A DNA stretch of 64,000 nucleotides, from contig JAOTUY010000007.1 in the NCBI GenBank assembly GCA_029863625.1, positions 16,435 to 80,434 on the forward strand, read 5' to 3'. Position 1 is the first letter of the stretch. The number at the start of each line of letters is the position of its first letter. Of this stretch, positions 38,283 through 47,586 are shown in pieces. The stretch comes from Acidimicrobiia bacterium (GTDB lineage Bacteria; Actinomycetota; Acidimicrobiia; Spongiisociales; UBA4744). The position numbers and the translations under genes are program-made. Below the pieces are notes generated by a model, which had not been told where the DNA came from, did no database searches, and saw only the letters and a program-made list of their open reading frames with translations.

Positions 38283-38947
38283 GCGAACCAAAACCGCACG
38301 AACGAGTCAACGACATCCTCCTCGGCCCGCTGGAGCGTCCGGCCCTCCAGTGGCTGGCCGAGCATATGCCGGCTCGGGTAACGCCGGACGTGCTGACCGG
38401 AATCGGCATTGTTGGTTCACTGATCACGTTTATCGGCTACTGGGCAAGTTCCTCTGCGGCCGTCTTCCTCTGGCTGGCCAGCCTGGGCCTGGTCGTGAAT
38501 TGGTTCGGAGACAGCCTCGATGGCACCCTGGCTCGTTATCGCAACATCGAGCGGCCTAAATTCGGGTTCTTCATAGACCACACGATGGATTCCGTGAGCG
38601 AAACGTTGATTGTATTCGGGCTCGGATTGTCGCCCTATGTGTCATTCGAGGTAGCCGCGGTTGCCCTCATCGGATACCTCCTGATGTCGGTCCTCGTGTA
38701 CGTCCGGACCTACGTCACCGGCGAATTCCGGATCTCGTACGGGCGACTGGGCCCTACCGAGGTGCGGGTGATCATCATTCTTTTCAACGCCGTGCTTTTC
38801 TTTGTGGGGCAACGCATGGTTTCGCTCTGGTTTGGTGAGGTCAGCATCTACGACTTCGCCATCGGTGGTCTCGGGGTAGCCCTCATCATTTTGTTCCTGG
38901 TTTCAACGACTCTGGAAGCGAGACAATTGGCGAAGGTGGGAGAATGA
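38279..38947 (+). CDS. CDP-alcohol phosphatidyltransferase
   Basis: DSLDGTLARYRNIERPKFGFFIDHTMD family motif; ATGA overlap with upstream gene. Confidence 0.9.
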   Translation: MSEPKPHERVNDILLGPLERPALQWLAEHMPARVTPDVLTGIGIVGSLITFIGYWASSSAAVFLWLASLGLVVNWFGDSLDGTLARYRNIERPKFGFFIDHTMDSVSETLIVFGLGLSPYVSFEVAAVALIGYLLMSVLVYVRTYVTGEFRISYGRLGPTEVRVIIILFNAVLFFVGQRMVSLWFGEVSIYDFAIGGLGVALIILFLVSTTLEARQLAKVGE

Positions 38948-38963
38948 CACGTCCAACGGCGGA

Positions 38964-40097
38964 GTGGTCATGCTGAAGATCGAGAAAGTGGACCTCTCGC
39001 GGCGCGCTCAAGTGCGGCGATTTGTGGACATTGCGTATCGGCTCTACGCCGACTATCCCAATTGGGTTCCCCCGATGCGCCTTGACATGAACGCCATGCT
39101 CAATCCTCGCAAGCACCCCTACTACGAGCACTCACAGGCCGATTTCTTCATTGCGGTTCGCGATGGGCATGACGTCGGTCGGATCGCCGCTCTCGAGAAC
39201 ACCCGGTACAACGAGTACCACAAAACCCGGGAAGGCCAGTTCTATCTCTTCGAATGCGTTGACGATCCAGAGGCAGCGCAGGCCCTGTTCTCCACTGCTT
39301 TCGATTGGGCCGCGAAACGCGGGTTGAACGCCGTCGTCGGCCCCAAGGGCTTCGGTCCGTTCGATGCCTATGGGTTCCTCGAAAAGGGTTTTGAGCACCG
39401 ACAAACGATGACCATGCTCAGCTACAACCCTCCGTACTACATCGATATGGCCACCCGGGCCGGCTTCAAGAAGGAAGTCGACTTCATCTCGCATATCCTC
39501 GATGGATCGACCTGGGAACTGGACGAACGGATCGAGACGGTGGCCGCCCGGACCAAGGAACGCGGCGGGTTGACCATGAAGGAGTTCTCCTCCAAGAAGG
39601 AGATCCGGGAGTGGGCAGAGCGCATCGCTCGGGCGTACAACAACTCGTTTGTGGACAACTGGGAGTACGTACCGCTCAGCGACGCCGAGGTCGATTTCAT
39701 TGTCGCCACCATCATGTTGGTCGTCCGTCCCGATCTCATCAAGCTCATCACCCAGGGGGAGCGGATCGTTGGCTTCCTTCTCGCCTTCCCGGACATTTCG
39801 GGTGGGATGCAAAAGACCGGAGGAAGGTTGTTCCCGTTTGGCGTAGTGCATCTGCTTCGGGCGATGCGCACCAAAGACTGGGTGGTCGCCAATGGCATCG
39901 GAATCTTGCCCGAGTTCCAGAAGCGCGGCGGAAACGCCTTGCTCTACTCCGAGATTGTCAGGACGTTCAAGGCGGCGGGATTCAAGCGTTACGAAATCAC
40001 GCAGATCGCCGAGTCGGCCTCCAAGATGCGCAGCGACCTGGTGAAAATCGGCGGTGTACCGCACAAGAACCACCGGGTGTTCAGGAAGAAGCTTTAA
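38964..40097 (+). CDS. GNAT-like acyltransferase (about 377 aa)
   Basis: ADFFIAVRDGHDVGRIAALENTRYNEY..GIGILPEFQKRGGNALLYSEIV. Confidence 0.6.
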   Translation: MVMLKIEKVDLSRRAQVRRFVDIAYRLYADYPNWVPPMRLDMNAMLNPRKHPYYEHSQADFFIAVRDGHDVGRIAALENTRYNEYHKTREGQFYLFECVDDPEAAQALFSTAFDWAAKRGLNAVVGPKGFGPFDAYGFLEKGFEHRQTMTMLSYNPPYYIDMATRAGFKKEVDFISHILDGSTWELDERIETVAARTKERGGLTMKEFSSKKEIREWAERIARAYNNSFVDNWEYVPLSDAEVDFIVATIMLVVRPDLIKLITQGERIVGFLLAFPDISGGMQKTGGRLFPFGVVHLLRAMRTKDWVVANGIGILPEFQKRGGNALLYSEIVRTFKAAGFKRYEITQIAESASKMRSDLVKIGGVPHKNHRVFRKKL

Positions 40098-40114
40098 GGC
40101 GAGCTTCGCTCGCC
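40098..40114 (+). terminator. Hairpin GGCGAGCTTCGCTCGCC immediately after stop
   Basis: Begins the base after the TAA. Confidence 0.6.
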
Positions 40115-40187
40115 GTACTTCGTGTCTCGTTCTTCCTACTCAGCAATCATCCCTAGGACGCAATACGAAGTACAAAGTACAAAGTAC
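40115..40187. repeat. Two inverted 7-bp arrays: gtacttc|gtgtctc|gttcttc and tacgaag|tacaaag|tacaaag|tacg
   Basis: Same layout as 31.34-31.55 kb in reverse complement. Confidence 0.8.
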
Positions 40188-40237
40188 GCATCGTTTGGAG
40201 TCGAGCGTGACACACAACGTAACATCGAACAGCCCTG

Positions 40238-41368
40238 ATGCGCATTCTCCTCATTGAGCCCTACTTCGGCGGGTCGCACGCTGCCTGGGCGGAGGGGTAT
40301 GTGGAGGCGAGTTCCCATGAGGTTGACCTGCTCACGCTGCCGGCTCGGTTCTGGAAGTGGCGCATGCGGGGCGCCGCGTTCACTCTGGCGGGTCAAGCTG
40401 AAGAGCTCGTTGCCGAGCGGGGGCGTCCCGACCTGGTCCTCACCTCAGACATGCTCGACCTGCCGACCTTCCTCGGGCTCACCCGGCACTGCATCGGGCA
40501 ACCGGCCGTCGCCCTCTACATGCACGAGAACCAGATCACCTATCCGCCGCCACCCGGAACGAATATCGATCATTCGTACGGTTTCACCAACTGGCTGAGC
40601 GCGGCGGCTTCTGACCTTGTTTTGTTCAACTCCCAGTACCACCTGGAGGAGTTCTTCTCGATTCTGCCCGGCTTGCTGGGAAGCTTGCCTGACTTCACCC
40701 ATGTTGACGCGATCCCAACCGTCCGGGCTCGCTCAGAAGTCCTGCCGGTGGGAATCGATCTGGAGCGGCTCGTCGGACGGCCCGAGCCGGACGGTCCATT
40801 GGTCGTCCTCTGGAACCAGCGGTGGGAGTACGACAAGAACCCGGAAACGTTCTTTCAAGCCCTCTACGCACTCATCGATGAGGGGCTCGAATTCCAGGTG
40901 ATCCTCGCCGGGGAGAACTTCCGCAACACGCCGGCGGAGTTCGTCGATGCAGAGCAGCGGTTGGGAAATCGCTTGCTCCATCAAGGGTTTTCGCCCCCAG
41001 CCCGCTACATTGAACTGCTTTCTCGATCCGATGTTGTGGTCAGCACAGCGCACCACGAGTTCTTTGGTGTCGCGGTGGTTGAGGCGATTGCCGCCGGTGC
41101 ATTTCCGCTCCTTCCTCGCAGGCTCTCTTACCCCGGATTGATCCCGAACGACTACCACCAGCATTGCCTGTACGACGACGACGAGGGCCTGATCGACCGC
41201 CTTCGATGGGCGATCACCCACCGGTCAGAGGTTCGCTCGATGGCGCCGGAGCTCGCTACTGCCATGTCGAGGTACGGGTGGAGCTCGCTCGCCGACCGCT
41301 ATGACAGGCGCTTCGCCCGCCTGGGCCGGAGCGTCGATGACGGTTTTGACGGCCCTCCAGCGCGGTAG
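40238..41368 (+). CDS. GTDC1/QTMAN-like glycosyltransferase (tRNA-queuosine mannosyltransferase family, DUF3524)
   Basis: LLIEPYFGGSHAAWAEGY, LLTLPARFWKWRMRGAAFTLA, YMHENQITYPPPPGTNIDHSYGFTNWLSAAASDLVLFNSQYHLEEF. Confidence 0.85.
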   Translation: MRILLIEPYFGGSHAAWAEGYVEASSHEVDLLTLPARFWKWRMRGAAFTLAGQAEELVAERGRPDLVLTSDMLDLPTFLGLTRHCIGQPAVALYMHENQITYPPPPGTNIDHSYGFTNWLSAAASDLVLFNSQYHLEEFFSILPGLLGSLPDFTHVDAIPTVRARSEVLPVGIDLERLVGRPEPDGPLVVLWNQRWEYDKNPETFFQALYALIDEGLEFQVILAGENFRNTPAEFVDAEQRLGNRLLHQGFSPPARYIELLSRSDVVVSTAHHEFFGVAVVEAIAAGAFPLLPRRLSYPGLIPNDYHQHCLYDDDEGLIDRLRWAITHRSEVRSMAPELATAMSRYGWSSLADRYDRRFARLGRSVDDGFDGPPAR

Positions 41369-41474
41369 ATCCTCGAAAAACGTCGGTAAACCTTGTAGTT
41401 TTGATCTGACACCGCGTTATGGCGGTTCCAAGCGAAAGCCGGAAACGCCGGCCGCAGAGATGAGGGGAGGCGGA

Positions 41475-41768
41475 GTGAACAAAACCGAGATGGCGGAGAA
41501 GCTGGCGAAGAAGACAGATCTGTCCAAGGCCAAGGCCGCGGATGTGATCGATGCGATCTTCAGCAGCGACTCCGGCAAGGGCATTATCGCTGTCGAGCTT
41601 GATGCCGACCGCGAAGTGCGTGTTTCAGGCTTTGGCACCTTTTACACCAGCAGGAGCAAGGCCCGGATGGGCCGTAACCCGGCCACCGGTGCCGCGATCC
41701 ATATCGCAGCCAAGAAGCACGCGAAGTTCCGTCCGGCCAAGGGCCTGAAGGACCGCGTCGCCGAGTAA
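41475..41768 (+). CDS. hup: HU family DNA-binding protein
   Basis: MNKTEMAEKLAKKTDLSKAKAADVIDAIF, VSGFGTFYTSRSKARMGRNPATGAAI. Confidence 0.93.
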   Translation: MNKTEMAEKLAKKTDLSKAKAADVIDAIFSSDSGKGIIAVELDADREVRVSGFGTFYTSRSKARMGRNPATGAAIHIAAKKHAKFRPAKGLKDRVAE

Positions 41769-41850
41769 GTAACCGACGAACACCATTTCCGGGGCGGCCT
41801 GGTTGATGCCGGGCCGCCTCCTTGGAATCGGTGTCCTAGTGTCCCAAACG

Positions 41851-42510
41851 ATGCGTCACATCGTTTGGGATTGGAATGGAACGCTGCTCGACGACCTCGC
41901 AGTCGTCGTGGCGGCCGTCAACGATACGTTGGCGACCATTGGTCGTCGGCCTATCACCATTGAAGAGTACGGGGCGCAGTACACGCGCCCCGTACTCCGT
42001 TTTTACGAGCGTCTCCTCGGCCGGGTGATCGAGGAGTCGGAGTGGTTGGCATTTGATCTGGCGTTCCACGATTCCTACCGCCGCCGGGTGGAATCGGCTC
42101 CATTGGCCGGCGACGCGATGGACGCGATCGTTTTCGCTGACCGGGCCGGGCTGAGCCAGTCCCTTTTGTCGATGTACTGGCACGATGAACTGGTCCCGCA
42201 AGTCGACCGTTTCGGTCTGGGCGAGTTCTTGGTTCGCATCGACGGTTTGCGGGGTACGCCCGGCGATCGCAAGCAGGCGTACCTGGAGGAGCATGTGCAG
42301 GCCGTGGAGCACGACCTCACGTGCCGGCTGGATCCTGTCGAGGTGCTCGTTATCGGCGATGCGCTCGATGACGCGGATGCCGCCCTGGCTCTTGGCCTCA
42401 AATGCGTGCTGTACGACGGAGGTGCCTTTCCGGCCGGGCAGCTTGCCGCCGCCGGAGTTCCGGTGGCGGACTCACTGATGGAAGCCCTCGAGGTCGGAGG
42501 AGCAATGTGA
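41851..42510 (+). CDS. HAD-superfamily phosphatase
   Basis: MRHIVWDWNGTLLDDL and VLVIGDALDDADAALALGLKCVLYDGG. Confidence 0.85.
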   Translation: MRHIVWDWNGTLLDDLAVVVAAVNDTLATIGRRPITIEEYGAQYTRPVLRFYERLLGRVIEESEWLAFDLAFHDSYRRRVESAPLAGDAMDAIVFADRAGLSQSLLSMYWHDELVPQVDRFGLGEFLVRIDGLRGTPGDRKQAYLEEHVQAVEHDLTCRLDPVEVLVIGDALDDADAALALGLKCVLYDGGAFPAGQLAAAGVPVADSLMEALEVGGAM

Positions 42511-42546
42511 GGGAGAGAGGTTGGAGCTAGGCCGCCGTCCGCCACC

Positions 42547-42582
42547 CGGAAAGCAAAGAGCGGAAAGCTGTGAGCGAAGCTC
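42547..42582 (-). repeat. 7-bp array merging into GAGCTTCGCTC hairpin downstream of glpX
   Basis: cggaaag|caaagag|cggaaag|ctgtgag|cgaagct; hairpin gagcgaagctc at 42572-42582. Confidence 0.7.
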
Positions 42583-42584
42583 GA

Positions 42585-43571
42585 CTATCCGTATTCCACA
42601 GCGCTCAGCACCTTGAGCTTGCGCAGGTCGTGGTGGGTATCGATGAACCTGATCGATCCGGTTCGGGAGCGCATGACCACCGAATGCGTCCGGGCGCCGT
42701 TGGCGTAATAATCGACCCCGTCGAGCAATTCGCCGTCGGTGACCCCGGTCGCCGCGAAGAACACATTGTCGGAATCGACGAGATCTCTGGTCGTGAGGAT
42801 CTGATCGAGATCGAGATCGTTCTCGAGGGCGTACTGACGCTCGCTCTCGTCCCTCGGCCAAAGCTTGCACTGGATCTCACCACCCATGCACAACAGAGCC
42901 GATGCAGCGATGACGGCTTCTGGCGACCCTCCGATGCCCAGCAGGATGTCGATACCGGTTTCCTCCCGGACGGTGGAGATGGCTCCCGAGACGTCGCCAT
43001 CTCGAATCAACCGGATCCGGGCCCCGGCTTCCCGGACGGCCTGGATGTAGTCACGGTTGCGAGGCCGGTCCAGGATGATGGCCGTCAGGTCGTTGATGTC
43101 TTTTTTGAGTGCTTTGGCGACTCTGGTCAGGTTACGCTCGACCGGCGCCTCCAGGTCGACCATGCCGGCTGCCTCGGGTCCAACCGCAATCTTGTCCATG
43201 TAGACGAGGCTTCCCGGTGCATACATGGAGCCGCGCTCGGCCAGGCCGATAACGGCCAGGGCGCCCGGCATGCCATCGGCCGTGAGCGTGGTGCCGTCCA
43301 CGGGATCAACGGCCACATCGACCGCTATGCCTTTTCCGTTTCCGACCTTTTCGCCGTTGTACAACATCGGCGCTTCGTCCTTTTCGCCCTCACCGATGAC
43401 GATGATCCCGTCCATCTCGACGGTGGCCATGATGGATCTCATTCCATCAACGGCAGCTTGATCGACGCCTTCCTTGTCGCCTCGTCCCTGCCAGCGGGCG
43501 GCAGCCATGGCGGCCGCTTCCGTGACTCGTACGAGTTCCAGGGCAAGATTGCGTTCCGGTAGCTCGGCCAT
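42585..43571 (-). CDS. glpX: Class II fructose-1,6-bisphosphatase
   Basis: AVDGMRSIMATVEMDGIIVIGEGEKDEAPMLYNGEKVG, VDPVDGTTLTADG. Confidence 0.95.
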   Translation of the reverse strand: MAELPERNLALELVRVTEAAAMAAARWQGRGDKEGVDQAAVDGMRSIMATVEMDGIIVIGEGEKDEAPMLYNGEKVGNGKGIAVDVAVDPVDGTTLTADGMPGALAVIGLAERGSMYAPGSLVYMDKIAVGPEAAGMVDLEAPVERNLTRVAKALKKDINDLTAIILDRPRNRDYIQAVREAGARIRLIRDGDVSGAISTVREETGIDILLGIGGSPEAVIAASALLCMGGEIQCKLWPRDESERQYALENDLDLDQILTTRDLVDSDNVFFAATGVTDGELLDGVDYYANGARTHSVVMRSRTGSIRFIDTHHDLRKLKVLSAVEYG

Positions 43572-44753
43572 TCACACCTCCACTTTGATGATGAGTGCGT
43601 CCCCTTGACCCCCGCCCCCGCACAGCGAGGCGCCGCCGATGCCGCCCCCACGTCGTCTCAGTTCATTGACCAGCGTAACGATCAGGCGAGCGCCCGTCGC
43701 TCCGATCGGATGACCGAGGGCAATCGCGCCACCATTGACGTTTACCTTGTCGTGGCCGAGGTCGAGCATCTGGGCCGACCACAATGCCACGGACGCGAAC
43801 GCCTCGTTGATTTCTACGAGGTCGAGATCCCCGGCGGACATCCCCGCCTTCTTTAGCGCCACGCCGAGCGCCTCGGCAGGCCGTTCCTGCAAGGTGGCGT
43901 CGGGACCACCAATCTGTCCGTAGGCGATGATCTCCGCCAGGATCGGAAGCCCGGCGGCTTTCGCGGCGGCGCGATCAGCCACGATGACGGCCGCCGCGCC
44001 GTCCGATATCTGGGACGCGTTGGCGGCGGTGGTCGTTCCTTCCGCGGTGAACGCGGACCGTAGTTTGCTCAAGCTCTCGACGGTCGTATCCGGCCGGATA
44101 CCCTCGTCGAGCTCGACCGCTACCGGGTCTCCCTTCCGTTGGGGCACCTGCACCGTGACGATTTCCTCCTGGAAGACACCCGTTTGGACCGCCTGCGAGG
44201 CGCGGCGGTGGCTTTCTGCTGCCCAGGTATCCTGCTGCCGGCGGGATATGCCCAGCTGGGCGTTCTTCAAGTCGGATGATTCACCCATCGCGCAGTGATC
44301 GAACGAGCACCACAGGCCGTCGTGCAGCATGACGTCGATCAATTGGACATCGCCCATCCTCGCTCCCCAGCGGGTACTCGGCGTCAGGTAGGGGGCATTG
44401 CTCATGCTTTCCATGCCCCCGGCCACGACAAATGACGCCTCACCAAGTCGTACGGAGCGGTCGGCCATGGCGATGGCGGTCATGCCCGACAGACAGACTT
44501 TGTTGACCGTTGTGGACGGTACCGTCATGGGTACCCCGGCCCGCACGGCCGCCTGGCGGGCAGTGATCTGTCCCTCACCTGCCTGGAGCACCTGCCCGAA
44601 AATCACTTCATCGATCCGGGCGGGGTCGAGCTGCGATCGTTGGAGGGCCCCTTGGATGGCCGCGCTTCCCAATTCGACTGCGCGCAACGGGGCGAGGCCA
44701 CCCCCAAACTTCCCGAGCGGCGTTCTGGCGATTCCGGTGATAACAGCACCCAT
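43572..44753 (-). CDS. Acetyl-CoA C-acetyltransferase (thiolase)
   Basis: NKVCLSGMTAIAMADRSVRLGEASFVVAGGMESMS, NVNGGAIALGHPIGATGARL, ASLCGGGGQGDALI. Confidence 0.95.
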   Translation of the reverse strand: MGAVITGIARTPLGKFGGGLAPLRAVELGSAAIQGALQRSQLDPARIDEVIFGQVLQAGEGQITARQAAVRAGVPMTVPSTTVNKVCLSGMTAIAMADRSVRLGEASFVVAGGMESMSNAPYLTPSTRWGARMGDVQLIDVMLHDGLWCSFDHCAMGESSDLKNAQLGISRRQQDTWAAESHRRASQAVQTGVFQEEIVTVQVPQRKGDPVAVELDEGIRPDTTVESLSKLRSAFTAEGTTTAANASQISDGAAAVIVADRAAAKAAGLPILAEIIAYGQIGGPDATLQERPAEALGVALKKAGMSAGDLDLVEINEAFASVALWSAQMLDLGHDKVNVNGGAIALGHPIGATGARLIVTLVNELRRRGGGIGGASLCGGGGQGDALIIKVEV

Positions 44754-44812
44754 GGCTCACTCCTCTCCTGTCAGGAGACTACCCACCGAGCCAACCCGGG
44801 TAGCCTGCCCGC

Positions 44813-45217
44813 ATGAGGTTGGTCAACATCGATCATGTCGCCATCGCGGTTCGCGATCTCGACGCGGCCCTCGCCGAGTACGAGCGGCAGTATCACGTGC
44901 GCGCCGAATACCGGGAGGTCATTGAGGAACAGGGGGTCGAGGAGGCCATGCTTCCGATCGGCGCCTCAAATGTGCAGTTGTTGAGACCGCTGGGCCCGGA
45001 CACACCGGTGGGCCGCTTCCTGGCCAAGCACGGCGAAGGGCTCCATCACATCGCCTATGCGGTCCCTTCGATTGATGACGCATTACGCCACCTCGTCGCC
45101 GAGGAGGTTGAGCTGATCGACCCCCACCCCCGGATCGGCGGAGGGGGGCATCGCATCGCCTTCGTTCATCCCCGGGCTCTGGCCGGTACGCTCGTTGAAC
45201 TGGTGGAGCTGCAATGA
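44813..45217 (+). CDS. mce: Methylmalonyl-CoA epimerase
   Basis: MRLVNIDHVAIAVRDLDAALAEYERQY, GEGLHHIAYAVPSIDDAL, GTLVELVELQ. Confidence 0.92.
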   Translation: MRLVNIDHVAIAVRDLDAALAEYERQYHVRAEYREVIEEQGVEEAMLPIGASNVQLLRPLGPDTPVGRFLAKHGEGLHHIAYAVPSIDDALRHLVAEEVELIDPHPRIGGGGHRIAFVHPRALAGTLVELVELQ

Positions 45218-45531
45218 GCGACGTACAACCCGAGATTGAGACAACCGGAGGCCCCGGGGATCCCAAGGTTGAAATAGTCGGTGATCCCAGGCATCCCAAG
45301 ATCGAGATCATCGGCGGTGCCGGACCTTACGAGGCGGCGGCGATCATGGCTGCCATCGATGCCGCGCTGACCGAAGAGCTGACCGACGAGGCCATCCCGA
45401 GCCAACCTGCCACACCGGGAGCCTGGGCCATGTCCGGCCGGCCACAGGTTGTACTCGGTCCGAAGACGTCCTTTCAGGGTCTCTCACCCACCCCGGGCTC
45501 CGACGATGACAATGGGGATTCGGAGAGCTAG
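45214..45531 (+). CDS. Small protein resembling acyl-CoA carboxylase epsilon subunit
   Basis: Overlaps epimerase stop; IEIIGGAGPYEAAAIMAAIDAAL..PGAWAMSGRPQ resembles the actinobacterial AccE pattern; N-terminal duplicated PKVEIVGDP/PKIEIIGG. Confidence 0.5.
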   Translation: MSDVQPEIETTGGPGDPKVEIVGDPRHPKIEIIGGAGPYEAAAIMAAIDAALTEELTDEAIPSQPATPGAWAMSGRPQVVLGPKTSFQGLSPTPGSDDDNGDSES

Positions 45532-45573
45532 CGAGGTTACGAACACCCTCGGATTAGCCAAGCTTCACGGCGG

Positions 45574-46809
45574 GTGAGCCCGTGTGGGGCGGCCCGGCGA
45601 GGTGTCGGCCCAATCGCAACCCGGACCGTCCGGGGGACTATCCCCAACGCACCAAAGCGACTCGCCATAGCGGGAGTCCTCAATGCGAGTCTTGATCGGG
45701 CCGAAATATCTGATGTGACCACCCCCTTGATCGGCCCCGAGTTACGTCGAACCGAGCGCGCCACCCATCTCGGCATCCTGATGGTGGTGGTCGGGCTGCT
45801 GATGCCTCTGCTGCTGTGGCCGGCCATCGCCGCACTTGTGTGGTGGCTGGGCTCGGATGCCGAAATCGACATTCTTGTTTACGACCAGACGGTGCCGGAT
45901 GCTTCCTACCTCGAACATGCCTCCCTCGGGTTAGTGCTCGAATATGAGAAAGTCCCGTTTGCGACGAAGGATTCGTTCATCGGGGCCGCGCCCGGTGGTG
46001 CTCCGCACGGTGCCTGGCCCACCGAGGCGCCAGATTTGGTCATGCTCGTGGATGCGTACGGTGTGTACCTGGACGATCTGGGGGAAGTGTCCGACGAAGG
46101 AACGAGGCGCATCACCGACGCGTTTGGGGAAAACGATGCGGACACCGTGATGGGGTGGGCTGCTGAGGGAACCGTCGTGTACGGAGAGTTCAACATCCTC
46201 GGGGAACCGACGCCTTCGCGTGCGTCGCAACAACTTGAGGAGCTGTTTGGGGTGGAGCGCACCGGGTGGGCCGGGCGCCCGTTTGAGGACCTGTCGGAGG
46301 TTTCTGATCGATTGATCGATCTGGCGGGGGGCACCTGGGACCATGCCGGGCGGGGAATCGTCTTGCTGGCGCCGGGACCTACCGGCGCCTCGGTCGTGGT
46401 GCTTTCATCTGACGATCTGGAGAGCTGGGTCCCGGTTGTCGAAGGAGCCTTGCCCGGCTCCGGGCGGTCCGTCGAGGCCAGGATGGATGGCTGGTTTGAG
46501 ATCATCGCCACCATGCCGGAGACCCGAGTCGACATGTGGATGCACCTCCCCGTGACCGATGCCGGCCGCGCCCGGTTGGAGCGGCATGAAATCCCAACGG
46601 AATGGCCGTTCCTGGTGCGGGCCGAGAAAACCCTATACCTGGCCGCTGATGCTTCCGAGAACAGTGTTGAGTTCCCATTGCGAAGAATGACCGGTTCTCC
46701 GACGCTCATGAGGGTTCTCCCGCAATCGCCGGAGACCGAGTTCTTCTATCGGGTGTACGTCCCTGTGGTGCAATGGCTCGTTGAAGTGGCCGAATCTCGA
46801 GACGGGTAG
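45574..46809 (+). CDS. Hypothetical single-TM, mostly extracytoplasmic protein
   Basis: Hydrophobic HLGILMVVVGLLMPLLLWPAIAALVWWLG then about 320 aa soluble region; start uncertain. Confidence 0.6.
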   Translation: MSPCGAARRGVGPIATRTVRGTIPNAPKRLAIAGVLNASLDRAEISDVTTPLIGPELRRTERATHLGILMVVVGLLMPLLLWPAIAALVWWLGSDAEIDILVYDQTVPDASYLEHASLGLVLEYEKVPFATKDSFIGAAPGGAPHGAWPTEAPDLVMLVDAYGVYLDDLGEVSDEGTRRITDAFGENDADTVMGWAAEGTVVYGEFNILGEPTPSRASQQLEELFGVERTGWAGRPFEDLSEVSDRLIDLAGGTWDHAGRGIVLLAPGPTGASVVVLSSDDLESWVPVVEGALPGSGRSVEARMDGWFEIIATMPETRVDMWMHLPVTDAGRARLERHEIPTEWPFLVRAEKTLYLAADASENSVEFPLRRMTGSPTLMRVLPQSPETEFFYRVYVPVVQWLVEVAESRDG

Positions 46810-46855
46810 CAAGTGCAGCAACCGACATCCTCAATCCCAGGGCGCGGTATCGATC

Positions 46856-47242
46856 GTGAGTAAACCGCAAGTCCTTGTTGCAGAAGACGATCGCGTCGTT
46901 TCGTTGCTCATCGCCCGCAGCCTCGAGGGAGTCGGAGCTCAGATAACGACCGTGTATGACGGTCTCGAAGCCTTCGAAGTGGGTCTCACTACTGATTTCA
47001 ACCTCGTCTTGCTCGACCAGGTGATGCCGGGCTTGCTAGGGGTAGAAGTCCTGCAGCGCTGGATCGACGACGGCAAGAATATGCCGGTGATCATGGTGTC
47101 CGCCCTCACCGCCGAGGAAGACATCGTGCGTTGCCTCGAACTTGGTGCGGTCGATTTCATCCGCAAGCCCTTCAGCGTCCGCGAGTTACTGGCGCGCGCG
47201 AAAGTCCATTTGCGATCCCAGGGATTCGAACCAGACTCTTAG
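46856..47242 (+). CDS. Stand-alone response regulator receiver protein
   Basis: VLVAEDDRVVSLL, LVLLDQVMPGLLGVEVLQRW, GAVDFIRKPFSVRELLAR. Confidence 0.92.
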   Translation: MSKPQVLVAEDDRVVSLLIARSLEGVGAQITTVYDGLEAFEVGLTTDFNLVLLDQVMPGLLGVEVLQRWIDDGKNMPVIMVSALTAEEDIVRCLELGAVDFIRKPFSVRELLARAKVHLRSQGFEPDS

Positions 47243-47386
47243 AGGCGGGCTTCCAGCTTCCAACTGCCTCCCCCCGCCGGCGAGCGGGAGCAAGTCGGTT
47301 CGTGGAGGTGCCGAGCCCGAATAGGGGTCGACGGAGGGCGGTTCGCTCCCGCCACCGCGCATCGGTGTCGACCGCAAAACGCCCTC

Positions 47387-47421
47387 CTTCCCACTCCGGC
47401 CTCCCACCTCCCACTTCCCGC
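47387..47421. repeat. 7-bp array (CTCCCAC/CTTCCCA)
   Basis: cttccca|ctccggc|ctcccac|ctcccac|ttcccgc. Confidence 0.65.
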
Positions 47422-47586
47422 CTGCGTCGAACACATCAATAGGCCCCGGCTTGTTGCCGATGCAATGACGGAGGAGGAATTGATGCAGCGCGCTCCCAAT
47501 GTGTGGATGCGTCGACCCGCCGTGCCCGAAGCCACCGGTGAGGCCGACAACCCGCGCGCGTCCTCCCTGTCGGGTCGGAGTGATCC

